DNA from: Thermoanaerobaculaceae bacterium
Lineage (GTDB): Bacteria > Acidobacteriota > Thermoanaerobaculia > Thermoanaerobaculales > Thermoanaerobaculaceae
Assembly (NCBI GenBank): GCA_013388425.1
Contig: JACADV010000109.1
Location: forward strand, 1 to 43,597
DNA length: 43,597 bases
Reading direction: 5' to 3'
Under the pieces are notes generated by a model. It ran no database searches. It saw only the letters and a list, made by a program, of their open reading frames with translations, and was not told where the DNA came from. This document shows positions 1 to 7,866 of this stretch, piece by piece. A program made the translations under genes and the position numbers. Every line of letters begins with the position of its first letter. Position 1 is the stretch's first letter.

Positions 1-151
1 CCCCTGCCCCCAGCAGCTCGTCGAAAACGGGGTAGATGAGGAACACCAAAAACACCGTGGTGACCGCCACCCCGGCCATCCCCCCCACCGCCACTGCCGC
101 CCAGCCGGCGTGGGGTTTCAAGAACCTGAGGAGCCGAAAAAGGGTCCGCAT
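1..151 (-). CDS. MsbA-like ABC exporter, N-terminus only (partial)
   Basis: The reading frame starts at an ATG (complement of 149-151) and runs off the left edge after about 50 codons. The peptide begins MRTLFRLLRFLKPHAGW and continues into a hydrophobic segment ending near VFLIYPVFDELLGAG. This is the elbow helix and first transmembrane helix typical of lipid A/LPS half-transporters (MsbA family). The ATPase domain lies outside the window, so the substrate cannot be read here. It is divergent from the dipeptidase at 262, with about 110 bp between them. Family is a reasonable guess from a short segment; other ABC exporters of the same fold remain possible. Confidence 0.6.
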   Translation of the reverse strand, partial: MRTLFRLLRFLKPHAGWAAVAVGGMAGVAVTTVFLVFLIYPVFDELLGAG

Positions 152-261
152 GGGGCTCGCAGCGCCTCACCCGGGGGTGATCGCGAGGCGTATGCTAGCA
201 CTGTGCTCGCAAGCACCGGAGCGAGCCGTGGTGGGCACGGCCGCGCCGGGAGGGAGGGAAC

Positions 262-1557
262 ATGAGAGTGCGTGGGAAACTGGTGCTGGCCGGCGTGGTG
301 GTGGCCGTCGTCCTCTTCGCCCCCCTGCTGGCAGGGACATCGCCCCGCAGCGACGAGGACATCCTCATCGTTGACGGCCACATCGATCTGCCCGAGACGC
401 TCCTGGACGAGTTCGGCAACCGCCTGGGGCGGGTGGACCTGGCCGCCCGCCGGAAACCAGGCGAGCCGCCCCGCCATGCGGACATCCCGCGCATGCGTGA
501 GGGCCGGCTCGGTGCCTTCTTCTCCATCGCTTACGTGCCGTCCAAGGTGACGGGACCGCAGGCGGCCACGGCCATGCTGGAGCAGATCGACGTGACCCGC
601 CGACTGGTGCAGCGCTACCCCGAGCACCTGGCGCTGGCGACCACGGCAGAGCAGGTAGAGGCGGTGCATCGCTCCGGGCGCATTGCCGTCCTCATCGGCA
701 TCGAAGGCGGACACACCATTGCCAACTCCTTGGCGGTGCTGCGCGCAGCCTACGAGTGCGGTGCCCGCTACCTCACCCTCACCCACTGGGGGCCCACCGA
801 CTGGGCGGACGCCGCCACCTCGCCGCCCCGCCACGGTGGCCTCACGCCGTTCGGGCGCGAGGTGCTGCGGGAGATGAACCGTCTCGGCATGATGATCGAC
901 CTCTCCCACGTCTCCGACGCGGTCATGCGCGATGCCATGGCCGTTTCCGCCGCACCGGTGATCTTCTCGCACTCCTCGGCACGGGCCCTGTGCCAGCACG
1001 CCCGCAACGTCCCCGACGACGTGCTGGCGCTGGTCAAGGCCAACCGCGGCATCGTCATGGTCAACTTTGCCCCCGGCTTCGTGTCCGAGGCGGTGCGTCT
1101 GGCCGAGCTCCCCCTGGAGAGCGAGTGGGCGCGGCTGGAGGCGCTCTACCCGGGCAACCCCGCCAAGGTCAGCGAGGGGATCCAGACCTGGCGGGCCACC
1201 CACCCTATCCCCCGCGCCACCCTGGCCCAGGTGGCCGACCACATCGACCACATTCGCCAGGTGGCCGGGATCGATCACGTGGGGATCGGCTCGGACTTCG
1301 AGGGGATCGGCAGCACCCCCGACGGCCTGGAGGACGTGTCCCGCTACCCGGCGCTCCTCGAGGAGCTGTCGCGCCGTGGCTACAGCCAGGAGGAGGTGCG
1401 CAAGGTGGCAGGTGGCAACTTCCTGCGGGTGATGCGGGAGGTGGAAGCCGTTGCTGCCCGGCTCCAAAAGGAACGCCCCCCCAGCGAAGCGGCGATCGGC
1501 GACTTCCCCGCCGCTCCTCCTCTGCCGGCGACTCCTGCCCCCACGCCAGCCCCCTGA
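262..1557 (+). CDS. Membrane dipeptidase (peptidase family M19)
   Basis: A 431-residue zinc dipeptidase of the renal dipeptidase family, which cleaves dipeptides, often with a D- or dehydro- C-terminal residue. The N-terminus (residues 1-25) is a hydrophobic signal or anchor segment, so it should act outside the cytoplasmic membrane. The metal ligands of the family are visible: H40 and D42 in DGHID, E148 in GIEGGH, H216 in DLSHVSD and H237 in FSHSSAR, followed by the late GSDFEGI motif. The start at 262 is preceded by a strong GGGAGGGAGG ribosome site. The C-terminal tail from about residue 405 is Pro/Ala-rich. It appears monocistronic; the specific substrate is not deducible. Confidence 0.93.
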   Translation: MRVRGKLVLAGVVVAVVLFAPLLAGTSPRSDEDILIVDGHIDLPETLLDEFGNRLGRVDLAARRKPGEPPRHADIPRMREGRLGAFFSIAYVPSKVTGPQAATAMLEQIDVTRRLVQRYPEHLALATTAEQVEAVHRSGRIAVLIGIEGGHTIANSLAVLRAAYECGARYLTLTHWGPTDWADAATSPPRHGGLTPFGREVLREMNRLGMMIDLSHVSDAVMRDAMAVSAAPVIFSHSSARALCQHARNVPDDVLALVKANRGIVMVNFAPGFVSEAVRLAELPLESEWARLEALYPGNPAKVSEGIQTWRATHPIPRATLAQVADHIDHIRQVAGIDHVGIGSDFEGIGSTPDGLEDVSRYPALLEELSRRGYSQEEVRKVAGGNFLRVMREVEAVAARLQKERPPSEAAIGDFPAAPPLPATPAPTPAP

Positions 1558-1663
1558 TCGCCCCCAGGCTCGGTGCTGCCGCCCCTGGGCGGGGCTGGGG
1601 GAGCGCTACGGGGCCCGCCAGGGGGTGGGGCGGAGTGCTAGGATTTGCGCGACGTGAGCTGTT

Positions 1664-2329
1664 ATGCGAGGCGGTGAGGTTCTGCCCAGTTACAGCGTTG
1701 GCGAGGAGATCGCCCACAGCGTCACGCACGGCATCGGCGTGGTTTTTTCCATCGCTGGCCTTGCCGTGTTGACCGCTTTTGCCGCCGTCAAGGGAACCGC
1801 CTGGCACATCGTGGCCTGCAGCATCTACGGCGCCACGCTGGTGCTGGCCTACACGGCCTCGACGATCTACCACGCCATCCCGGCGGCGCTGGCCACCACC
1901 AAGAAGGTCCTGCGGATCCTGGACCACTCGGCCATCTACCTGCTCATCGCCGGTACCTACACCCCCTTTGCCCTTGTCAACCTGCGGGGGAAGTGGGGCT
2001 GGTCGCTGCTTGCCGTGGTGTGGACCCTAGCCGTGCTGGGGATCGTCTTCAAAGCCACCCTGATGGGCCGGCTGCGGGTGCTGTCGGTGTTCTTCTACCT
2101 GCTGCTCGGCTGGCTCGTGGTGGTGGCCGCCAAGCCCCTTGGGCAGTCGGTGGCTGCCGGTGGGCTCGCCTTGCTCGTGGGAGGGGGGATCGCTTACACG
2201 GCGGGGGTGGCCTTCTACGCCTGGCGCCGGCTCCCCTACCACCACGCCATCTGGCACGGCTTTGTGCTCACCGGGAGCGTGCTCCACTACTTTGCCATCC
2301 TGTTCTACGTGGTGCCCCTGGCCGACTGA
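1664..2329 (+). CDS. TrhA/hemolysin III family membrane protein (PAQR superfamily)
   Basis: A 221-residue protein with about seven hydrophobic helices. Family signatures include the N-terminal SVGEEIAHSVTHGIG, YHAIP after helix 2, LDHSAIYLLIAGTYTPF, and the C-terminal HHAIWHGFVLTGSVLHYFAI. The conserved Ser/His/Asp residues that bind metal in PAQR-type proteins are all present. Bacterial members (YqfA/TrhA, once called hemolysin III) have been linked to membrane lipid homeostasis; hemolysis is not a safe prediction. It starts 107 bp after the dipeptidase and is followed at once by a hairpin, suggesting a single-gene unit. Confidence 0.9.
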   Translation: MRGGEVLPSYSVGEEIAHSVTHGIGVVFSIAGLAVLTAFAAVKGTAWHIVACSIYGATLVLAYTASTIYHAIPAALATTKKVLRILDHSAIYLLIAGTYTPFALVNLRGKWGWSLLAVVWTLAVLGIVFKATLMGRLRVLSVFFYLLLGWLVVVAAKPLGQSVAAGGLALLVGGGIAYTAGVAFYAWRRLPYHHAIWHGFVLTGSVLHYFAILFYVVPLAD

Positions 2330-2330
2330 T

Positions 2331-2345
2331 CGCTCGGGGCGAGCG
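2331..2345 (+). terminator. Hairpin just after the TrhA-family gene
   Basis: CGCTCG-GGG-CGAGCG forms a perfect 6-bp stem with a 3-nt loop, starting two bases after the stop codon at 2329. No clean T-run follows, so it is a weak or factor-assisted terminator at best, or a 3'-end stabilising hairpin. Confidence 0.4.
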
Positions 2346-2405
2346 CTGCGGGTTCTGTCCTACAACTTCAGCGGTAATTCCGTCTCGGGAAGGGAGGACC
2401 CGACC

Positions 2406-3149
2406 GTGTCGTGCAGCAAATCCATCTGGCACCTTGCTCTGTGGCTGACGCTCTCGATCTGCGCCGGATGTGCGGCCACCAAGCCCCCTGCACCACGCAT
2501 GGGCCCGGCCGTGTATCGCCTCGACCACAACCGCACCTGCCAGATCATCACACCGGCACTCAACAGGGGCGAGCCGCTGTTCATCGATGAACTTACCTAC
2601 GCGCCGTACCGCTGGCGGCCCCTGCCCGAGGTCACCGCGGTAGGTGAGGGGCCCGCTCCTGATGGCCTCCCCACGGGCCAGATGGTGCCGCTGTTCACCG
2701 GCCTGCGCCTGCCGCTTTCCGATGCGCGGGGGAGCTGCCAACAGAGCGACCGCGAGGACCTCATCGATTACCTCGCCCGGGGCCCGGAAGGCTTCGCCGC
2801 GGTGGACCGGGGACGGACGGGGGGGAACGTGGCCGCGGCAGCCGTGCCGTACGCGGCCATGCTCGAGCTGCTCAGCTCGCCACGGCTCACTGCCATGGAC
2901 ACGGCGGCCATTCGCGCGTGGGCCTCCGCCCACCGTGCCGTGGTGCAGGAGCTGGACCTCGACGCACGCTACCAGGTCGAGTGGTTCGCCGCCGCCATTG
3001 CAATTCGCTTTGGCGACTTCTCCTTTGCCCTCTACCGTCCGCAGACGGCGGCAGGGTGGACACGTCTCGTGGTGTTCCCAGTCAAACCCGGCCGGCTGGG
3101 CTTCCCCCTGCCGCTGGGGAGTCTGGAGGCGACCCCGAAACCGGAGTAG
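2406..3149 (+). CDS. Lipoprotein of unknown function
   Basis: I place the start at the GTG at 2406, giving 247 residues, because GGGAGGAC lies 7-14 bases upstream and the encoded N-terminus is a lipoprotein signal: a hydrophobic stretch then LSICAGC with the lipid-modified Cys at residue 22. The open frame extends upstream to 2139, but that part overlaps the TrhA gene and has no coding look. The mature part has no domain I recognise; it mixes hydrophilic loops (residues 60-110) with an Ala-rich helical stretch and a C-terminal beta-like segment (FALYRPQTAAGW, LVVFPVKPG). Its stop is only 3 bp from the convergent radical SAM remnant. Confidence 0.65.
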   Translation: MSCSKSIWHLALWLTLSICAGCAATKPPAPRMGPAVYRLDHNRTCQIITPALNRGEPLFIDELTYAPYRWRPLPEVTAVGEGPAPDGLPTGQMVPLFTGLRLPLSDARGSCQQSDREDLIDYLARGPEGFAAVDRGRTGGNVAAAAVPYAAMLELLSSPRLTAMDTAAIRAWASAHRAVVQELDLDARYQVEWFAAAIAIRFGDFSFALYRPQTAAGWTRLVVFPVKPGRLGFPLPLGSLEATPKPE

Positions 3150-3152
3150 CCC

Positions 3153-3569
3153 TCACGGCTCTGGCGTGCTCTTCCGCTGCGCGCGCGTAGTCTTGCTGGC
3201 ACGGCGGTATGCGAATTCGAGCACCCGCCGCCACAGTCGGCGCTGGTAGGCGCAGGCTGCCGGGTTGATCCGGTTGTGGGCGTCCAGCCCCATGAGCAGG
3301 CAGCTCCCGCGGCAGACACCAACTACGTCGCACTGCCGGCATACGGTTCGCAACTGTTGGGCACGGTGGCGGATGTAGGCCCTGGCCCTCTCCCAGAGCC
3401 GACGGTTGTAAATATCGCCCCCGATCTCGTCGTACGGCACCGCTGCCTCGGGCACGTAGCTGCAAAGCTGGGACATCTCGAGGGTGTCCACGTTCAGCGC
3501 CAAGCCCCGGGTCGGAAAGCCCGCTAGCCCTGCGCACGTGAAGTAGAATTTGAACTCTTCAATCTTCAT
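3153..3569 (-). pseudogene. Radical SAM/SPASM peptide maturase, C-terminal remnant
   Basis: From the ATG at 3569 the frame gives 138 residues that look like the SPASM end of a radical SAM peptide-modifying enzyme: LCSYVPEAAVPYDEIGGDIY, then the iron-sulfur binding pattern C-x2-C-x5-C-x3-C in CRQCDVVGVCRGSC, and a further Cys in AACAYQ. SPASM domains hold auxiliary [4Fe-4S] clusters in maturases of ribosomal peptides and quinone cofactors. The catalytic radical SAM domain with CxxxCxxC is missing; the same frame stays open upstream, but its translation there loses similarity. Related sequence may extend upstream to about 3690. It lies next to a truncated sigma-54 activator and an ABC operon. 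I read it as the 3' half left after a deletion; a short functional SPASM protein is less likely. Confidence 0.65.
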
Positions 3570-3760
3570 GAGCTGCCTGATATTCACGAAGTACGTGTCG
3601 GTGAACTTCAGCTTCCGGCGTTGCCCCTTACCGCACACACTCCCTACAGCCACGCAGATCTCGCCTCCGCACCACACTGGCGAAGGCTTGAGCGAGCTTG
3701 GCTCGAGGCCCCGCCCGCCGTTGCGTGGCCGGTTCGGCTCGACCCTGTGTTGCACGGTTC

Positions 3761-4006
3761 CTAACGCCAAGGAGAAGGGACGGTCCATGGCCGTCGCCCG
3801 GCGCGTCGAGTGGTTCGGCCCCCCGGCCGAACTCGGCCAGACACGACCGCTCGGCGGGGGCTCGCCTGGTGAATTGCAGCAGCAAAGAGGTTCTTGCCCA
3901 CGCCAGTCTCGCCGGTGATGAGGACCGGGCACGCCTCGGCTGCCAGCTGACGCGCCTCGTCCTTGAGAGCATCGAGACCGCAGATTGCCGCAAACGGATC
4001 CTGCAT
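3761..4006 (-). pseudogene. Sigma-54 activator AAA+ domain, N-terminal remnant
   Basis: The frame starts 24 bp after the ABC-2 permease stop and reads MQDPFAAICGLDALKDEARQ, then the Walker A segment PVLITGETGVGKNLFAAAIH, as in sigma-54-dependent activators. Similarity ends at about residue 51 (QASPRR), before the GAFTGA loop, Walker B and arginine finger, and the remaining 30 residues are Arg/Pro-rich out-of-frame-like sequence. A protein this short cannot be a working ATPase. Its position in line with the ABC operon suggests it once regulated, or was part of, that system. Break point about 3850. Confidence 0.7.
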
Positions 4007-4030
4007 CGTTCCCTCCGGCTTGGTGCGAAC

Positions 4031-5554
4031 CTAGCGAACGTCGTAGCGTGCAAAAGCCCGGTATCCTGCCAGCATGAGGGCAACCATGAGGACCAGCAGC
4101 AGGGCCAAGCTCGGCAACGCCTGAGCCAGCGAAGCTGCCATATCCTGGCGCGGTGGCGTGAACACCGGCAGGTCCGACACTGGCATGCCGGCGTTCCGTT
4201 GGAAGAAGATCGACGCGCTGCCGTTCCGCAGGTAGAACGCCGGTGGGTTCTCGAACAGCGCGCGTTCGAGCTGTCCGGCTTGCCACCGGGTCGCCTCCTC
4301 CCAGCGACGACGCTGCCCATCGCCCACGTCGCACAGTTCCGCCGCAGCCCGGGCAAAGACCGCTCCTGGACTGCACGACGCCAGCACCCACGCCACGCGA
4401 TCCTGGGCTGCCCGGCGACGCTCCCAGTTGCTCTGGATCTCGCCAAGGGTGCGCCGGCTGCGAGCCCACGCCTTGGCCTGGAGCTCGGCCAGACGAGCTT
4501 GCAGGGCCGTGTCGTCGGTCAGGGAGCTGGCCTTGGACATCCTGCCCTCGGCCTCGCCAGTGACCTCCCGGTAGGCGGCACCCCGCGCCTCCTCGGTCTC
4601 GTGCTCCAGCGCCTCGGCCGTGATCCGCTTTTGCGCTTCGATCGTCTGCAGGGAGGGTGCCGGCATCACCACCCGTGCCAGCAGGCTGGCCATGGGTGGC
4701 AGTGCCAACGTGAGCAACACCCAGCACACGAGCACCACCACCAGGGCCGTCTTCTGTCTGGTGACGAGCGCCGAAACCAGCAATCCGAAGGCGTACAGCG
4801 TCATGACGTAGGCCAGCGCCACCGCAAACAGCGCCGCGAGCCTTCCCAGGTCGGCAGCACTCTCTAGGAGATCTGCGCCAAACAGCGACGCCGCCACCAG
4901 TGCGGCTAGAAAGAGCACGAGGAGTGGGACCAGCAGCGTCGCCAGCCCGCCCAGGAGCTTTCCGGTCAAGAACGAGGTTCGCGACACGGGCTGCGCCAAC
5001 ACGGCACGGAGGGTGCCCATCTCCTTCTCGCCCGCCACGGCGTCGAAGGCGAGCAGGACCGCAAGCAGCCCGAGCACAACGCGGACCAGGAACTCGACAT
5101 CGAGGGCGCCGTAGACGTCGGCGAGCCGGTCGGTCTGGGTCGCCGGCGGCCCCACCGAGATCCCGGCCGGCGTGAAGTCCCACCACGCTGGGAGATCTGC
5201 GTCCACACCCCGCACGAGGACGCTCCAACGCACCGGCGAACGCACGGCGCGCAGCACTGCCAGATCGTTTTCCTGGGTGAACGGCAGGTCCATCCCCCGG
5301 ACCATGCCAGCGGGGCCCTTGGCCAGCTGCTCCCGCTCGGCGACTCGCCGCTGGCAATCCGCACTGCGTCCCTGCCAGTCGCGGACACCGACGTACACCG
5401 AGAGCGGGGCCAAGCCCAGCACCAACGCGGTGATCACGAGAAACCGCAGGGAGCTCAGGTGCTCGATGATCTCGCGCTGAGCGATGGCCCGGATGGCCTG
5501 CCACTGCGACGGCACCGTGGCTCTTGACCGAGGGGTGGTCGCACCCGCGCTCAT
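4031..5554 (-). CDS. ABC-2 type transporter permease
   Basis: A 507-residue integral membrane protein. One transmembrane helix lies near residues 35-55 (FLVITALVLGLAPLSVYVGV), followed by a long extracytoplasmic domain. Then come several helices at about 165-310, including FDAVAGEKEMGTLRAVLAQPVSR, the typical ABC-2 cytoplasmic coupling segment. A second large hydrophilic, Arg/Glu-rich domain spans about 320-470, and a last helix lies near the C-terminus. Its ATG overlaps the stop of the upstream ATPase gene by four bases (ATGA), so the two are translationally coupled and form one transporter. ABC-2 exporters of this shape serve bacteriocin self-protection, copper/nitrous-oxide maturation or lipid export; the substrate is not readable. 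Confidence 0.88.
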   Translation of the reverse strand: MSAGATTPRSRATVPSQWQAIRAIAQREIIEHLSSLRFLVITALVLGLAPLSVYVGVRDWQGRSADCQRRVAEREQLAKGPAGMVRGMDLPFTQENDLAVLRAVRSPVRWSVLVRGVDADLPAWWDFTPAGISVGPPATQTDRLADVYGALDVEFLVRVVLGLLAVLLAFDAVAGEKEMGTLRAVLAQPVSRTSFLTGKLLGGLATLLVPLLVLFLAALVAASLFGADLLESAADLGRLAALFAVALAYVMTLYAFGLLVSALVTRQKTALVVVLVCWVLLTLALPPMASLLARVVMPAPSLQTIEAQKRITAEALEHETEEARGAAYREVTGEAEGRMSKASSLTDDTALQARLAELQAKAWARSRRTLGEIQSNWERRRAAQDRVAWVLASCSPGAVFARAAAELCDVGDGQRRRWEEATRWQAGQLERALFENPPAFYLRNGSASIFFQRNAGMPVSDLPVFTPPRQDMAASLAQALPSLALLLVLMVALMLAGYRAFARYDVR

Positions 5555-6297
5555 ACCCCACCTCCCCCGGCCACGCCGTTAGCGACCACGGTTTCCTCGG
5601 CCATGCAGCGCAGGTACAGCGCTTCTAAGTCCAGCGACTCAAGTTCGGCCCGATTGCCCTCCCAAACCTTGCGCCCGGCCCGCAAAATCCCGACCCGGCT
5701 CGCGATCCGGCGGGCCCGAAAGACGTCGTGGGTAGACACCAGCAGCGCCTTGCCGGCTTCCCGAAGCGCCAGCAGCACGGCCGTCAGCTCCACCGTGGCC
5801 TTGGGGTCGAGCCCCGACATGGGCTCGTCCATGATCAGCGCCGAGGAATCCTTGAGGAGGCAGACGGCAAGACCCAGCTTCTGCCGCATTCCCTTGGACA
5901 GTGCCTTGACCCGCCGGCTGAGCACCGCCTCGTCCAGGCCGACCCGTTGCAGCAGCGCCGCAGCCGCGCTCCGGTCGAGCGTGCCGTTGCCGCTCAGCGC
6001 GGCGAAGAAGTCGAGGTTGCGCCACACCGACAAGTTGCCGTAGAGCATGACGTTCTCCGACAGATAGGCGACCCGGCGGCGGGCCTCGAGTGGCCGTTTC
6101 GTCACATCGACGCCGCCGATGCGAGCGGTCCCCGCTGTAGGCGGGATGAAGCCTAACAACACATTGATCGTCGTGGTCTTGCCAGCACCGTTTGCACCCA
6201 GCAGGCAGTAGATCTCGCCCGGCTGCACGGCAAGGCTCAGATCCTCCACGGCGAGCTGGTCCCCGTACCGTTTGCACAAGCCTTCCACCTCGATCAT
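5551..6297 (-). CDS. ABC transporter ATP-binding protein (ABC-2 exporter)
   Basis: A 248-residue nucleotide-binding subunit. Walker A is GANGAGKTTT (residues about 33-42), the signature is LSKGMRQKLGLA, Walker B is ALIMDEPMSGLDP, and the H-loop is VSTHD. All catalytic residues are present. The family is the CcmA/NatA-like branch that drives ABC-2 permeases. It sits 9 bp after the NEW3-domain gene and overlaps the permease gene by 4 bp, placing all three in one operon under the promoter near 10200. Confidence 0.93.
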   Translation of the reverse strand: MIEVEGLCKRYGDQLAVEDLSLAVQPGEIYCLLGANGAGKTTTINVLLGFIPPTAGTARIGGVDVTKRPLEARRRVAYLSENVMLYGNLSVWRNLDFFAALSGNGTLDRSAAAALLQRVGLDEAVLSRRVKALSKGMRQKLGLAVCLLKDSSALIMDEPMSGLDPKATVELTAVLLALREAGKALLVSTHDVFRARRIASRVGILRAGRKVWEGNRAELESLDLEALYLRCMAEETVVANGVAGGGGV

Positions 6298-6306
6298 GGC
6301 TCCTCC

Positions 6307-7866
6307 CTACCGCTGCGACGTTCGGATCGCCGCGACCACCAGCGCGCCCAACAGCCCCGCCAGCGCCAGGAGGGCGGCAATGCCACCGATGCCCATGCCG
6401 CGGCGGCGGACCTCGACCCGGAGCACCTTGTCCTCGGTGAGCACCTGACGCCCGTACGCGAAACTCTCGGGTCGCAACCGGATCTCGTAGTCACCCACGG
6501 CCGCATCCTCGGGGGCTTGGACGTGCATGGAAACAGCCACCTTCTGGCCCACGTCCACGGCGGGGACGTGCGGTGGCGCGGGCAGCACCTGCCACGCCGT
6601 GGGGGCGTCAACCTTGATGCGCAGGTTGTCGAGCCGCCGCGAACCAGTGTTGGTGATGGTGAGCGGCACCTGGACAGCCTCGCCGGCAGACAGCTCGACG
6701 AGCAGCGTGGAGGCTTCCACCTCGATCCGGCCGGTGCCGCGCGGGGTCAGCTCGAGGCGGAGTACCGCGGCCCGGCTCCTTTCCAGGACGTCCTGGGAAA
6801 CTGAGCCGCCGTTGCCGATCTGGCTGTCCGCCGTCTCGTCACCCGCCAGCGCCCAGAAGAGGAGAGGTGTATCCGTGGCCACGTCCGCGCCGGGCGTGGC
6901 CGGCAGGAAGACCTTCAGTTCCAGCTCCTGTCGACTCACGCCCGCTGGCATCTGCACGCGCGTCAGGCGGGCCTGACTTCGGGGATCCTGAAACAGCCAC
7001 TCGAACCCCGCTGGCAGGTTGACGGCCTTCAGCCAGTAGGTGTGTTCCTCGACGCTGGCCCGCTCGAGCAGCAGCCGGAAGGTGGCGGAACTGCCGAGCT
7101 CGGCCTCCTGGCTGGCCTGCGTCGAACTGAGCGAAACCCCACCACCCGGGAGCTCCTGCTGCAGCTCCACCTCGATAACGTGTTGCGAGCCCTTGTAGTC
7201 GAGGACCACTGCAAGGCTCGAGACATCGCGCAGGAGTTCGAACTCCAGCGTCTGGGGTCGGCCCACCGACAGGGCCGGTAGGTGCTGCTCGTATGGCAGA
7301 GCAATGATCGTCTCCCGCCCCGCTCCACTCTCCGCAGCACCGCTCGGCCCCCGCAGCGACACGAAAACGTCACGGATGGTGCGATCGCCCAAGGTCTGCT
7401 CCACCGCGGCGCGGGTCGTGGCGTCCATCATGGCGTCGAGTTCACGCCCCTCGATCTCCCGGGAGACGTTCTGGAGGGTCAGCCGCACCCGCTTCTTGCC
7501 GTCGGAGGACCGGAACTTGACCGCTTCGCGAACGGAGATGCGGGGGTGCAGAGCCAAGAGGTCCACCAACGCCTCGCGGAAGTTGAGCCTCGCCAGTTCC
7601 ACGTTGGCGTCGTAACGATCGAGCTCGCCCTTGGAGATGAGTCCCGCCGCGAACATGTTGAGCGCTCGCTCGCGCTCGGCCTCGGCGGTGCGCAGCTCCA
7701 CCTTGCGCCGCTCCAGCTCCACCAAGGTGCGCTCTCCCTGGCTCCCACCGTTCGCCTGCGCCAGGGCTTCCCAAGGAGCTGCCAGGACCGCAACAAAGAC
7801 TGCCATCGCCGCCGTTCTCACCCAAACCCCCACACTCCACCACGAGCTACTCCAAGCCTGTATCAT
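6307..7866 (-). CDS. Secreted, tail-anchored NEW3-domain protein
   Basis: With the ATG at 7866 the product is 519 residues; a TTG at 7884 is also possible. Residues 1-37 contain a hydrophobic signal segment ending AALA-type (EALAQANG). Residues about 45-110 are a charged helical hairpin ([34 protein letters not shown]) that resembles adaptor/TolC-type coiled coils. Several beta-rich domains follow. Residues about 400-485 resemble the NEW3 (NPCBM-associated) immunoglobulin-like fold: [20 protein letters not shown], then GDYEIRL. One transmembrane helix ends the protein ([20 protein letters not shown] plus a short basic tail). It would stand outside the membrane beside the ABC-2 exporter encoded downstream. 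The start overlaps the end of the C39 transporter gene by 20 bp. Function unknown. Confidence 0.75.
   Translation of the reverse strand: MIQAWSSSWWSVGVWVRTAAMAVFVAVLAAPWEALAQANGGSQGERTLVELERRKVELRTAEAERERALNMFAAGLISKGELDRYDANVELARLNFREALVDLLALHPRISVREAVKFRSSDGKKRVRLTLQNVSREIEGRELDAMMDATTRAAVEQTLGDRTIRDVFVSLRGPSGAAESGAGRETIIALPYEQHLPALSVGRPQTLEFELLRDVSSLAVVLDYKGSQHVIEVELQQELPGGGVSLSSTQASQEAELGSSATFRLLLERASVEEHTYWLKAVNLPAGFEWLFQDPRSQARLTRVQMPAGVSRQELELKVFLPATPGADVATDTPLLFWALAGDETADSQIGNGGSVSQDVLERSRAAVLRLELTPRGTGRIEVEASTLLVELSAGEAVQVPLTITNTGSRRLDNLRIKVDAPTAWQVLPAPPHVPAVDVGQKVAVSMHVQAPEDAAVGDYEIRLRPESFAYGRQVLTEDKVLRVEVRRRGMGIGGIAALLALAGLLGALVVAAIRTSQR

Noticed and set aside
1568-1625. GC-rich repeats after the M19 gene as a terminator
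   Set aside because: Several partial pairings are possible in this G/C-rich stretch but none is a clean stem followed by T residues.
3153-5561. Long minus-strand open frame of about 800 codons
   Set aside because: Only its last part (SPASM remnant) has protein-like content; the rest is the shadow of the ABC-2 permease gene, with Arg/Gly/Pro-rich translation.
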